This document shows, one piece after another, positions 1-8,095 of a stretch of 51,522 nucleotides of DNA. The translations under genes and the position numbers were made by a program. The stretch's first letter is position 1; every line of letters starts with the position of its first letter. The DNA is taken from the NCBI GenBank assembly GCA_016789745.1, contig JAEUQF010000138.1, forward strand, positions 1-51,522. The letters run 5' to 3'. The notes under the pieces are model-generated. The model searched no databases, was not told the origin of the DNA, and worked only from the letters and a program-made list of their open reading frames with translations. Origin of the DNA: Bryobacterales bacterium. GTDB taxonomy: Bacteria > Acidobacteriota > Terriglobia > Bryobacterales > Bryobacteraceae.

Positions 1-1
1 G

Positions 2-403
2 CCCACCACCCCGCACGAACTTGTCGACCGCGTGGCCGAACAGCACGGCCTCCCCGCGGCCTTAGTGCACGCCGTCGTGAAGGCCGAGTCCGCTTATCGC
101 CAGGACGCCATCTCGCCCAAGGGCGCCATCGGCATGATGCAACTGATGCCGGCCACGGCCGCCTCGCTCAACGTCAACCCCTACGATGCCGAACAGAACG
201 TCGAGGCCGGCACCCGCTACCTGCGCCAGTTGCTGATCCAATACCAGGACTACCCAGATCAGGTGAAGCGCGCGCTGGCGGCCTACAACGCGGGCCCGGG
301 CGCCGTGCAGAAGTACAACGGCGTGCCGCCGTATCGCGAGACGCAGTTGTATGTGCATAAGGTAGTGGAGAACTACCGCAAGTCCCTTCCCAAGACGGAG
401 TAG
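2..403 (+). CDS. Lytic transglycosylase, SLT domain (3' part only)
   Basis: This is the C-terminal part of a peptidoglycan lytic transglycosylase of the SLT/Slt70-like family, which cleaves the MurNAc-GlcNAc bond in the periplasm. The reading frame is open to the first base, so the gene starts upstream of the window; the GTG at 32 is internal. The visible part carries the family signatures in order: the catalytic-Glu segment VKAESAYRQDA, then GAIGMMQLMPATA, then AAYNAGPGAV near the C-terminus. These cover most of the catalytic domain, so only the signal peptide and any N-terminal domain are missing. The next gene follows after 6 bases, with its GGAG ribosome-binding site inside this gene's last codons, which suggests co-transcription. 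Confidence 0.93.
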   Translation, partial: PTTPHELVDRVAEQHGLPAALVHAVVKAESAYRQDAISPKGAIGMMQLMPATAASLNVNPYDAEQNVEAGTRYLRQLLIQYQDYPDQVKRALAAYNAGPGAVQKYNGVPPYRETQLYVHKVVENYRKSLPKTE

Positions 404-409
404 GCCCAC

Positions 410-1444
410 GTGCTGCCTCGCTACGACATCGCGCAAAGCTACGACTGGAACTACGACCACGCTCCGTCACAGCCGCCCGAGGTCGAGGTGGCACCCTGCG
501 CGGGCCGTTGGAGCCTCTGTGGGCTCCCGCTGAACTCACCGTTGGGCGTGCCGGCGGGGCCCCTGCTGAACAGCCGATGGATCGCTTACTACGCCGCACT
601 GGGCTTCGACACGCTTACCTATAAGACGGTGCGGTCGGCATATCGCGCTTCGTATGAGCCGCCGAACCTGCTCCCAGTCGGCGGTGCGCCGCTTGAAGAC
701 GAAGGCGGCAGCGTCAGGGAGACGCAGGGCGCGTACGATTCCTGGGCCATCAGCTTCGGCATGCCATCGAAGGACCCGGAAGTCTGGCGCGAAGACATTG
801 GCGTGGCAAGGCGGGCCTTGCGCCAAGGGCAGGTGCTGGTGGTGAGCGTCGTGGCCAGCCCACAGCCTGGATGGACCGTCCAGGACGTGGCGGCCGACTT
901 CGCCCGCTGCGCCCGCTGGGCCGCAGATGCCGGCGCACAGATCGTAGAGCCGAACTTTTCCTGCCCCAATGTCTGTACGGCCGAGGCCGACATCTTTCTG
1001 GATCCGGCGGCGTCCGGCGTTATCGCGGCGGCCGTGCGGGATGCCGTGCCGGAGTTACCCATCAGCCTGAAGGTAGGCCTGTTCCCGAACGGCGAACGCA
1101 TGCGGGCCATGGTGGATGCCGTGAAGCCGTTCGTCAACGCCATCGCCGCAACGAACTCCATCACGGCGAAGGTGCGCGCGGTGGCCGGCGAGCCGCTATT
1201 CGACGATCTCCGGCGCGGCATAGGCGGGGCGATTATCACCGAACGCTGCCTGGCCGAGACGAAGCTGCTGGCGGCGATCACGCGCGATGCGGGATTGGAA
1301 CTGATCAGTGTGGGCGGGGTGTGCACGGCGGCGGACGTGCGCGCGCGACTGGCCGCCGGCGCCGCGAACGTCCAAGTCGCGACGGCCGCGATGATTCAGC
1401 CTCACCTTGCCCTGCGGATCCGACAGGAGGCCTTAACCGCGTGA
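410..1444 (+). CDS. Dihydroorotate dehydrogenase-like flavoprotein
   Basis: A 344-residue FMN TIM-barrel oxidoreductase of the dihydroorotate / dihydropyrimidine dehydrogenase superfamily. Recognisable segments are SPLGVPAGPLLNS (FMN-binding first strand), NFSCPNV around residue 185, ISLKVGLFP, NAIAATNS and the C-terminal phosphate-binding region ISVGGVCTAADV. The Cys of NFSCPN (C185) sits where class 1 dihydroorotate dehydrogenases have their catalytic Cys. The start is GTG at 410 with GGAG nine bases upstream. No other pyrimidine gene is nearby: it lies between a cell-wall hydrolase and a secreted unknown. The superfamily is clear, but the substrate (dihydroorotate, dihydropyrimidine or other) is not. 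Confidence 0.85.
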   Translation: MLPRYDIAQSYDWNYDHAPSQPPEVEVAPCAGRWSLCGLPLNSPLGVPAGPLLNSRWIAYYAALGFDTLTYKTVRSAYRASYEPPNLLPVGGAPLEDEGGSVRETQGAYDSWAISFGMPSKDPEVWREDIGVARRALRQGQVLVVSVVASPQPGWTVQDVAADFARCARWAADAGAQIVEPNFSCPNVCTAEADIFLDPAASGVIAAAVRDAVPELPISLKVGLFPNGERMRAMVDAVKPFVNAIAATNSITAKVRAVAGEPLFDDLRRGIGGAIITERCLAETKLLAAITRDAGLELISVGGVCTAADVRARLAAGAANVQVATAAMIQPHLALRIRQEALTA

Positions 1445-2463
1445 TCCAGATTGTTGCCCTGTTGGCGATGGCGGCCGCCGCGCAGCAGACCGTCACTGTT
1501 ACGGAAACCGCCGGGCTGGCGCGCCGCAACGAGCCCGCCTGTTGGAATGAGCGCTGCTGGTTTGTCACGATTGGCGCGAAGAAGACCGTGAAGTTGCCGG
1601 TGTCGCAGAGCGTGCCTGCCGAGGCGTTGCGTGTGCAGCGTGCCGGCGACGGCCCGGGCGTCACGGTGGAGAACGACGTCTTCTCCGTTGACTTGACGCG
1701 GCGCGTCTACAACGGCAAGGAAGAAGACAGCGGCGTCCTGCGGGCGCTGCGCTACAAGGCTTTCGATGTAACCCTGCTACGTACGCAAAACCGCATGCAT
1801 TGGGCGCCGAGCTTCCAACGCGCGGGCGAGAAGGGCTACCGCAGCTTCGCCATGTGGACGCCGGTGCAGAAGCACAGACACAGCGCTACCGAAGGCTTCC
1901 TGCGGCTGACGCGCGAAGGCCACCACGCCGACTACCCGGAGATCGATCTCTTCGCCGAATACCGCTTCTTCGCGCACGTGCCCTACTTTCTGTTCCGCTC
2001 GCGCATGACCGTCGTCAAGCCCATCGAGATGTACTGGCTGCGCAACCAGGAAATGACCATGGATGCCTTCTTCACGCACGCCGCGTGGCCGGATGCCAAA
2101 GGCAAACCGGTGGTGATGGATTTCGAAGCCCGCAAGCCGGTACTGGCGAAGAGCCCGCTGCCCGCCGACGTGCCGTGGGTCGCGTTCGTGAATCTCGAAA
2201 AGGAATACGGATTCGGCGCCGTGGTGCTGCGCTACAAGGCATCGCGCGAGGTGAAGGCGGAGTTGTCCATCAACGATGGCGCGGATAACGGTAAGTATTG
2301 GGATCGGCGGATCATCAACCAGACAGTGACGCCGCTGCAGCCGGGCGAGCAGTTCGAAGAGGAAACCGCCTATGTGCTGTTCCGCGCTCCGAAGGCCAAG
2401 CCTCTCGATGAGTTCTTCTATTGGGAACGGCGGATCCGGAATCCGCTGCTCGTCAACCAATAA
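1441..2463 (+). CDS. Secreted protein of unknown function
   Basis: A 340-residue protein I do not recognise. The start is the GTG at 1441, which overlaps the previous stop (GTGA) and has AGGAGG at 1425-1430. The frame is open further upstream, back to 871, but that part only shadows the flavoenzyme gene. The N-terminus VIQIVALLAMAAAAQQ is a short signal peptide, so the product is probably exported. The mature part is rich in beta-type segments and aromatics (EIDLFAEYRFF, VPYFLFRSRM, MYWLRNQEMTMD) and has a Cys pair at its start (PACWNERCW). The composition recalls carbohydrate-binding or lyase-like all-beta folds, but there is no motif to support that. Translational coupling suggests a shared transcript with the two upstream genes. 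Confidence 0.8.
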   Translation: MIQIVALLAMAAAAQQTVTVTETAGLARRNEPACWNERCWFVTIGAKKTVKLPVSQSVPAEALRVQRAGDGPGVTVENDVFSVDLTRRVYNGKEEDSGVLRALRYKAFDVTLLRTQNRMHWAPSFQRAGEKGYRSFAMWTPVQKHRHSATEGFLRLTREGHHADYPEIDLFAEYRFFAHVPYFLFRSRMTVVKPIEMYWLRNQEMTMDAFFTHAAWPDAKGKPVVMDFEARKPVLAKSPLPADVPWVAFVNLEKEYGFGAVVLRYKASREVKAELSINDGADNGKYWDRRIINQTVTPLQPGEQFEEETAYVLFRAPKAKPLDEFFYWERRIRNPLLVNQ

Positions 2464-2471
2464 GCTGGGTG

Positions 2472-2540
2472 CGTTGAAGACGCGCGGCAGACCTTTCCGG
2501 AAAGTCGCGCGCAGAGCCTCAGAGGGCGCAGAGAAAGACA
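2472..2540 (+). repeat. Interspersed intergenic repeat, copy 1
   Basis: Directly after the stop codon at 2463 lies a stretch that opens with CGTTGAAGACGCG, continues with CAGACCT..TCC.GAAA.TCGCGCGC, and ends in a CGCAGAG/CAGAGG-rich tail. The same sequence occurs in inverted orientation at about 34963-35028, with roughly three quarters of positions shared by eye. Both copies lie at the 3' end of a gene. The rest of the gap, 2541-2613, holds nothing I can identify. Confidence 0.6.
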
Positions 2541-2613
2541 AGATGAGGTACCCCGAAGCCCTCCGGAGGGTCGTGGGTGCTGTTGCTGTCAGACGACGGC
2601 CAAACCGCATCTG

Positions 2614-3885
2614 CTAGTCAAGTAGTAGGCTGGGCATAGCCGCGGCGCGCTTGGACAGCTTCTTCTCCAACCGCTGGGCGCGATGCAGCATCTCCGGGGT
2701 TTCGCAAACCGCCAGCGCCGTGCGCACGCAGTCCATCGCCTGAGCATAATCGCGCGCCTTATGCTCGTAGTGTTTGGCGAGTTCCTCCAGCGCATCCACG
2801 CGATGCGCGTTTGGCACGTCGCCCAGTTCGCGGTACCGCGCCAGCGCCGCCTCCTCCCGCCCGCACTTGCGTTCCAACTGCGCAATGTCCCACAGCGTCC
2901 GATACAGCAGATCATCGGAGATGCGCCTCTCGATCCCCAGCTTCATCCACGTCAGCGCCTCTTCGAAACGTTCGGCCTTACGCATCCATCGCGCGACCCC
3001 GATCATCTCGGCGCCATGCGCCAACCGCGCCTCCGACGGATCGCGAAAGGCAAATGGCACAATCGCCGCCAGACAGGCCAGCGTGAGAATGTCGATCGCG
3101 TTGTGATGGAACACCGGGACCAGCCGCGCGATTTCCTTCTTGCGCAGGTACTCGAAGTAGAGGTAGGGAATCAACTCCCCGGGCACATCGCCTTCGCGCT
3201 CCACGCCCAGGATCTGCCCTTCCAACTCCACCAGCCGGCAGCTGTCGAAACGCAGCTTCCACAACCGCCGAGACCCATGCAGCAAATCCATATGCGTCAT
3301 ACGGGCAAACGGCGGCTTAAGCCGCGCCAGGCGGTACCGCGTTTCGAGCAGCGGCTGGTCGAAGGTCTTGCCGTTATAGGTGACCAGGACATCGAACGGC
3401 TCCAGGTCCGCCGCCAGCGACTCCAACGCGCTCCTCTCCTCACCGGGCTCGCGCAGGAAGTACTGCTTCAACCGAAAACCCTCGGCCGTGATCCAACCCA
3501 GCCCGATGAGAAATGCGGTCGTGCCCGTACCACCCGCCAGACCCGTGGTTTCGGTATCGACGAACGCCCAGCGCCGGGGCGAAGACGGCGGAATCAGCCC
3601 TTCGGACACCGCGCCGAACAGATCTTCGGGCAGTTCATCCAACATGGACACATCCATTGCCCCATGGCGCCGGTAGCGTTCCCAGAAGCGCGTGGTCTGG
3701 TAATGGACGCCGCTGGGGGATTCCACGACACCGCCGCTCAGCCACTCTTCGACATGCGCGCGCTCCTCTTCGGACACGGCGGGGGCGGCCGTCTGCGGGC
3801 GCGGGGGAGGGCCGTTGGCGTACTTGCGGTCGATGCGGGCGATGCGTCGGCGCAGGAGTTCCAGTTGAGCTTGGGTGTCTTGCAC
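2614..3885 (-). CDS. RNase H-like (YprB-type) exonuclease domain protein with C-terminal TPR-like helices
   Basis: A 423-residue protein with a DEDD-type ribonuclease H-like domain (RNase_H_2/YprB family) at about residues 100-290. Visible acidic motifs are FVDTETTGLAGGTGT (first Asp and Glu), VTYNGKTFDQPLLETR (middle Asp) and HHNAIDILTLA (last Asp). The C-terminal ~130 residues are amphipathic helices of TPR type (ARWMRKAERFEEALTW and similar). Family members are presumed 3'-5' nucleases, and the physiological substrate is not established. The start is GTG, 23 bases downstream of the recJ stop on the same strand. Co-transcription with recJ supports a role in nucleic-acid processing or repair. 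Confidence 0.85.
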   Translation of the reverse strand: MQDTQAQLELLRRRIARIDRKYANGPPPRPQTAAPAVSEEERAHVEEWLSGGVVESPSGVHYQTTRFWERYRRHGAMDVSMLDELPEDLFGAVSEGLIPPSSPRRWAFVDTETTGLAGGTGTTAFLIGLGWITAEGFRLKQYFLREPGEERSALESLAADLEPFDVLVTYNGKTFDQPLLETRYRLARLKPPFARMTHMDLLHGSRRLWKLRFDSCRLVELEGQILGVEREGDVPGELIPYLYFEYLRKKEIARLVPVFHHNAIDILTLACLAAIVPFAFRDPSEARLAHGAEMIGVARWMRKAERFEEALTWMKLGIERRISDDLLYRTLWDIAQLERKCGREEAALARYRELGDVPNAHRVDALEELAKHYEHKARDYAQAMDCVRTALAVCETPEMLHRAQRLEKKLSKRAAAMPSLLLD

Positions 3886-3908
3886 GATTCGCTTATTCTT
3901 CGCCTACT

Positions 3909-5663
3909 CTAACACGAGAAGCCCGCCGGACGAACATCCTTCAACTGCACGGCCCAGGGCGAGTACCCGCGCGAGGCGGAATAAGCATCGTCTTCAATCG
4001 AAATCACTACGTCCACCCGGGCGCCCTGCTGTAGTTCGTCCAGACGTTCGGCGAAGTTCCAGGCCTTCACGGTCAGCACGCGGCCTTCGTGGCGCAGCGC
4101 CAGCCGCACGTGCTTTTCCTTGAACACCGACGGAGGCGAACAGATTTCGGCATCGCGCACCAGGAACAGCGGCGAGGGGTTGCCGGCTCCGAACGGCGCC
4201 AGCGCGAAGATCTCATTGACGCTGGAGTCGTTCACTTCGCGAAAGCGGATCGCGGCATCCACCAGCACGTGCGGACGGAAGTCTTCCGGTGTCAGATGGT
4301 CGAAGGCATAGCGGTTGAAGCGTTCGCGGAACTCGGCCACGTTCGTTCCTTCCAAAGTCACGCCGGCCGCCATGCGATGGCCGCCAAAGCGCGTGAACAG
4401 CCCCTTCATGCTTTCGAGGGCATCCAGCAGATGAAACGGCGCGATGCTGCGTCCGGAGCCCTGTGCGACGCCATCCTCTTCGCTCAGCACCAGCACGGGG
4501 CGGCAGAAGCGCTCCACCAGGCGGCTTGCGACAATGCCCAGCACGCCGCGATGCCAGTTCTGCCCGCAGAACACCAGCCCGGCCTGGTCATCGGTCACCG
4601 GCTGGCGTTCGCATTCCTCCAGCACCGCCTGCACGATCTCGGCCTCAGTCTGCTGGCGTTCGGCATTCAACCCGTGCAGCTTCTCGGCGATCTGTTTGGC
4701 CTGCACCTCATCGCTGGTGAGGAACAGATGGATCACATCTTCGGCATGCGCCATACGCCCGGCGGCATTGATGCGTGGAGCGATGCGGAAGGCCACCTGC
4801 CCGGCCGACGGAGTGTCGCCATCATTGAAACCTGCCACCTGCAGCAGCGACCGCAGGCCGATGTTCTTCAGGCTGCGAAAGCCCGCCAGCCCGTGCTTGA
4901 CGATGATGCGGTTTTCGCCCTGCAGCGGCACGACATCGGCCACCGTCGCCAGCGCGACAATCTTCAGGAAGCTCTCTTCCAGCCGCCGCACCCGGTCCCG
5001 AGGCCAGCCCAGCGAGCCCAGCAGCGCCTGCACCAGCTTGAACGCTACGCCCGCCCCACAGAGGTTCTTCTCCGGATAGGGGCAATCCGGCCGGTTGGGG
5101 TTCAGCACAGCCAGCGCGGGCGGCAATTCCTCTTCGGGCAAGTGATGGTCGGTGACAATGACATCAATGCCCAACTCCCGCGCATGCTTCACCACGGCGC
5201 CGGCGCGAATGCCCGTGTCGACACTAACCACCAGCGTGATGCCATCGGCCTTGGCCTGATCGATGACGTCGGTGCGCATTCCGTAGCCCTCTCGCAGCCG
5301 GTGCGGCACGTGGAAGCGCGCCTTGCCGCCGGCCAGTTCGATGGCCTTGGTCAGGATGACCACCGAACAGGTACCGTCGACGTCGTAATCGCCGTACAGC
5401 AGCACGGTTTCCTTGCGGTCGATGGCCCGCTTCAGGCGTTCGGCGGCCGGGCGCATGTCGGCCAGTTCGTACGGATCGCGCAGGTCGTCGATGTTCGGCC
5501 GCAGGAAGCGCCGTGCCGATTCCGGGTCAGTGAACTCGCGCGCCAGCAGGACGCGGGCCGCGGGCGCCTGGATACGCAGGGCCGCGGCCAACTCCGCTAC
5601 TTTCTCATCGTCGATTTCGGGCACGATCCAGCGTGCCGCCTTGCGTTGCGGTTTCGGTATCAA
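3909..5663 (-). CDS. recJ: Single-stranded-DNA-specific exonuclease RecJ
   Basis: RecJ degrades single-stranded DNA 5'-3' in recombination and repair in the cytoplasm. With the start used here the protein has 584 residues, a normal RecJ length. DHH-family motifs are present: DYDVDG (92-97), SVDTGIRAG (about 148-155), TDHH (171-174), and the DHHA1 motif GGHRMAAG (427-434), followed by the C-terminal OB-like region. The frame is open to 5777, but that Arg-rich extension only mirrors the upstream gene. I place the start at the TTG (5661-5663) that overlaps the upstream stop as TTGA; a GTG about 13 codons later is an alternative. The overlap indicates translational coupling. Confidence 0.95.
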   Translation of the reverse strand: MIPKPQRKAARWIVPEIDDEKVAELAAALRIQAPAARVLLAREFTDPESARRFLRPNIDDLRDPYELADMRPAAERLKRAIDRKETVLLYGDYDVDGTCSVVILTKAIELAGGKARFHVPHRLREGYGMRTDVIDQAKADGITLVVSVDTGIRAGAVVKHARELGIDVIVTDHHLPEEELPPALAVLNPNRPDCPYPEKNLCGAGVAFKLVQALLGSLGWPRDRVRRLEESFLKIVALATVADVVPLQGENRIIVKHGLAGFRSLKNIGLRSLLQVAGFNDGDTPSAGQVAFRIAPRINAAGRMAHAEDVIHLFLTSDEVQAKQIAEKLHGLNAERQQTEAEIVQAVLEECERQPVTDDQAGLVFCGQNWHRGVLGIVASRLVERFCRPVLVLSEEDGVAQGSGRSIAPFHLLDALESMKGLFTRFGGHRMAAGVTLEGTNVAEFRERFNRYAFDHLTPEDFRPHVLVDAAIRFREVNDSSVNEIFALAPFGAGNPSPLFLVRDAEICSPPSVFKEKHVRLALRHEGRVLTVKAWNFAERLDELQQGARVDVVISIEDDAYSASRGYSPWAVQLKDVRPAGFSC

Positions 5664-6163
5664 TTGCGCGAGAAGTAGCCGCCCATGGACTCGTCGTCTT
5701 CTTCCTCTTCGCCCAGGTCGTCGATGGGCGCGGCACCGTCGATGGTGTCCAGCAGATCCAGCAGTTCTTCGTACCACTCGGTGCGAAGGTCGAAGACGTA
5801 GAAGCGGTTCTCCCGTTCAAACACCAGCTCCACCGCGCAGGTGAAGCCGTCAAAGGCACGCAGTTCCTTCAGCCTCCGTTCGATGGCGCGCTGCTCCTCG
5901 CGCGGCATATCGCATTCTTCCAGCCGCTCCAGGGCTTCTTCCACCATGGGCCTTTCAAAATCGCGGTGGTTGAAAATAACCAGCTTCACGCCGGCATCGA
6001 GGGCGCATTGGACAAACAGGCGGTAATCGCCCTCGCGCTCCACATCCCAGAACACCAGTTTCTGCTCATGCAGTTCGTTGACGAAGCCGCGGAAGACGGC
6101 CAGTCCTTTCCCATGCAGATGCTCCGGGATCTCGCGCTTCAAGGTATCGAGGTTCTGATTCAT
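5660..6163 (-). CDS. Acidic conserved-looking protein of unknown function upstream of recJ
   Basis: A 167-residue cytoplasmic protein with no recognisable domain. It starts at an ATG and ends in a TGA overlapping the recJ start. The sequence is mixed alpha/beta (KGLAVFRGFVNELHEQKLVFWDVE, LVIFNHRDF, NRFYVFDLRTEWYEELLDLL) and finishes in a very acidic tail with a run of Glu and Asp (GEEEEDDES). There is no signal peptide or membrane segment. Its role is unknown; the coupling to recJ and then to an RNase H-like nuclease suggests a partner or regulator in DNA or RNA turnover. The upstream divergent gap holds an inverted repeat, GGACAA (6165-6170) / TTGTCC (6185-6190), just before the start codon. 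Confidence 0.8.
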   Translation of the reverse strand: MNQNLDTLKREIPEHLHGKGLAVFRGFVNELHEQKLVFWDVEREGDYRLFVQCALDAGVKLVIFNHRDFERPMVEEALERLEECDMPREEQRAIERRLKELRAFDGFTCAVELVFERENRFYVFDLRTEWYEELLDLLDTIDGAAPIDDLGEEEEDDESMGGYFSRN

Positions 6164-6347
6164 TGGACAAATAGCCGGACCGCGTTGTCCGGGCTTGCAC
6201 TCACGCTAGCACACGGGATTGCCGGCGTGGTGCGGCGAGTTCGGCGGCCAGTCCCCGGTGCGAACTTCGCCTAAAGAAGCCGCGTTTTGATCCGAAGTGG
6301 AAGGGGGGAAGGCCACGCAGGCCGATACCCGGTTTTTGTGGAGACAT

Positions 6348-6899
6348 ATGCGCCACTTACAAGTCCGGCCGACAGGGGTTGAATGCTTCTTCGGCGAGGA
6401 TGAAATCATTGTCAGCAAGACAGATCGGCGTGGAATCATCACCTACGCCAACGACGTGTTTCAACGTGTGTCCGGCTACCGCGAGTCGGAACTGCTGGGG
6501 CAACCGCACAATTTGATCCGTCATCCGGAGATGCCGCAGTCTGTTTTCAAGTATTTGTGGCAAACGATTGCCGCCGGGCAGGAGATTTTTGCTTACGTGG
6601 TAAACCAGGCCCGCAACGGGGACCATTACTGGGTGTTTGCCCATGTCACGCCGACTTTTGACAAGGATGGAAGCATTGTCGGCTACCACTCCAACCGGCG
6701 CGTGCCGGCCAAGGGCGCGGTGGCAGTGATCCAGCCTATCTATGCCGCAATGCAAGCCGAAGAAAGACGCCATCCGGATCCACAAGCAGGAATGGCCGCC
6801 GCGCTGAACCTGCTCACCACACAATTGCAGCAGTTGGACGTCGATTATGAACAGTTCGTGTTCTCGCTCGAAAAGGAGGAAGCCGCATGCAGGCCGTAG
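6348..6899 (+). CDS. Aer-type PAS sensor protein
   Basis: A 183-residue soluble protein with one PAS domain close to that of the aerotaxis receptor Aer. The start ATG at 6348 has GGAG at 6340-6343; an in-frame GTG at 6297 would add 17 unlike residues. The Aer pattern is clear: [13 protein letters not shown] (33-44), [14 protein letters not shown] (50-63, with the Arg-His pair seen in Aer's FAD site) and NGDHYWVFA (90-98). In Aer the PAS binds FAD and senses redox state, so this protein may do the same. It has no membrane or signalling segment: those functions appear in the next gene, which overlaps it by 13 bases. Confidence 0.88.
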   Translation: MRHLQVRPTGVECFFGEDEIIVSKTDRRGIITYANDVFQRVSGYRESELLGQPHNLIRHPEMPQSVFKYLWQTIAAGQEIFAYVVNQARNGDHYWVFAHVTPTFDKDGSIVGYHSNRRVPAKGAVAVIQPIYAAMQAEERRHPDPQAGMAAALNLLTTQLQQLDVDYEQFVFSLEKEEAACRP

Positions 6900-8095
6900 C
6901 AGAGCAAGCCAGTCTCTCGCAGGAGCAGGAACTCGCCCTTTATCGGGAGTGGATTGCCAAAATCGCAGCCGCTTGCGCTTCCATTGCCGAGGGTGACTTG
7001 GAAGTCCGGCTGATCAAAGCGCCGGATCACGAAGCCTTACGCCGCGCCGTCAACAGCATCAACCACATGCTGGACCAGACCGATGCCTTTGTCCGCGAAG
7101 CGCGCGTGTCGCTGGACGCAGCCAGCCGCGGCCGTTTTCACCGGCGCTTTGTCCTGCGGGGCATGCTCGGCTCCTTTCGTGCCGGCGCCGAACGGATCAA
7201 CAACGCCAGTTCCCAAATCGCCCGGCAGTCCCAGGCTCTGAAGGACGCCGAGGAGCGGCGGCTGAAGACAGCCGAGCAACTGGAAACCACGGTACGGGGG
7301 ATCTCCAGCAGTCTGCACGAACGCGCCGATGGCATCCGGCAGACGGCGCAGGTCCTGGTGCAGGCGGCCGAGAAGACCACCCGCGACAGTACCGACGTAA
7401 CCACCGCGACAGCAGCCGCCTCGCGCAGCGTACAGGAGGTTGCCGCCAGTACAAACCAGTTGCGAGTGTCGCTCGGCGATGTCGAACGTCAGGCGCAGCA
7501 ATCGGCTCAGGTGGTAAAACAGGCTGTCACGGCGGCCGAGTCCGTCAGCGGCGTCATCCAGCAGTTAAATGACGCTTCGGTGAAGATTGGCAACGTGCTG
7601 CGCATCATTTCCCAAATCGCCCGGCAAACCAATCTGCTCGCCCTGAACGCCACCATTGAGGCGGCCCGCAGCGGAGAGGCCGGACGAGGCTTCGCCGTGG
7701 TCGCCAGCGAAGTCAAGCACTTGGCCCAGCAGACAGCTGCGGCCACCGAAGAGATCGAAACGGAGGTGAAGGCCATCCAGCATGCCGCGGGGCTTACCAC
7801 GAAATCCATGGCGGGAATCGGAACCCAGATCCACAGCATTGATGAGATTGCCGGCCGTATCTCCTATTCGGTGAACGTACAGCGGGAGGCCACCGGAGAT
7901 ATCAACGCAAATGTCCAGGAGGCGGCCTCCTCCACCGCATCCGTGGTGGATCGAATTGGCGGCGTAAGCCAGGCTGCGCGAATTACCAGCGAGAACGCCG
8001 CGGCCCTCCTCACGCCCGCAGCTGAAATGTCGAAACAGGCCGCGGCGCTGCAACAGGCCCTGGATGAGTTCCTGGTGTCGCTGCGCCAGGGCTAG
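6887..8095 (+). CDS. Soluble methyl-accepting chemotaxis protein
   Basis: A 402-residue chemotaxis transducer without transmembrane segments or a periplasmic domain. The N-terminal ~110 residues look HAMP-like (EGDLEVRLI at 35-43, [11 protein letters not shown], and a second similar unit). A long coiled coil follows, with the highly conserved signalling tip at 240-280 ([40 protein letters not shown]) that binds CheA/CheW. No C-terminal pentapeptide for CheR/CheB tethering is seen; it ends in LVSLRQG. The start ATG lies inside the end of the PAS gene behind a strong AAGGAGG. It probably receives its input from the PAS partner. Confidence 0.93.
   Translation: MQAVAEQASLSQEQELALYREWIAKIAAACASIAEGDLEVRLIKAPDHEALRRAVNSINHMLDQTDAFVREARVSLDAASRGRFHRRFVLRGMLGSFRAGAERINNASSQIARQSQALKDAEERRLKTAEQLETTVRGISSSLHERADGIRQTAQVLVQAAEKTTRDSTDVTTATAAASRSVQEVAASTNQLRVSLGDVERQAQQSAQVVKQAVTAAESVSGVIQQLNDASVKIGNVLRIISQIARQTNLLALNATIEAARSGEAGRGFAVVASEVKHLAQQTAAATEEIETEVKAIQHAAGLTTKSMAGIGTQIHSIDEIAGRISYSVNVQREATGDINANVQEAASSTASVVDRIGGVSQAARITSENAAALLTPAAEMSKQAAALQQALDEFLVSLRQG

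Noticed and set aside
871..1440. In-frame extension upstream of the secreted unknown protein
   Set aside because: It is Arg/Gly-rich and lies entirely within the flavoenzyme gene; the GTG at 1441 has AGGAGG and begins a proper signal peptide.
4089..5678. 529-codon open frame on the plus strand
   Set aside because: It is antisense to recJ, with His/Gln/Arg-rich shadow composition and no domain; RecJ motifs on the minus strand are complete.
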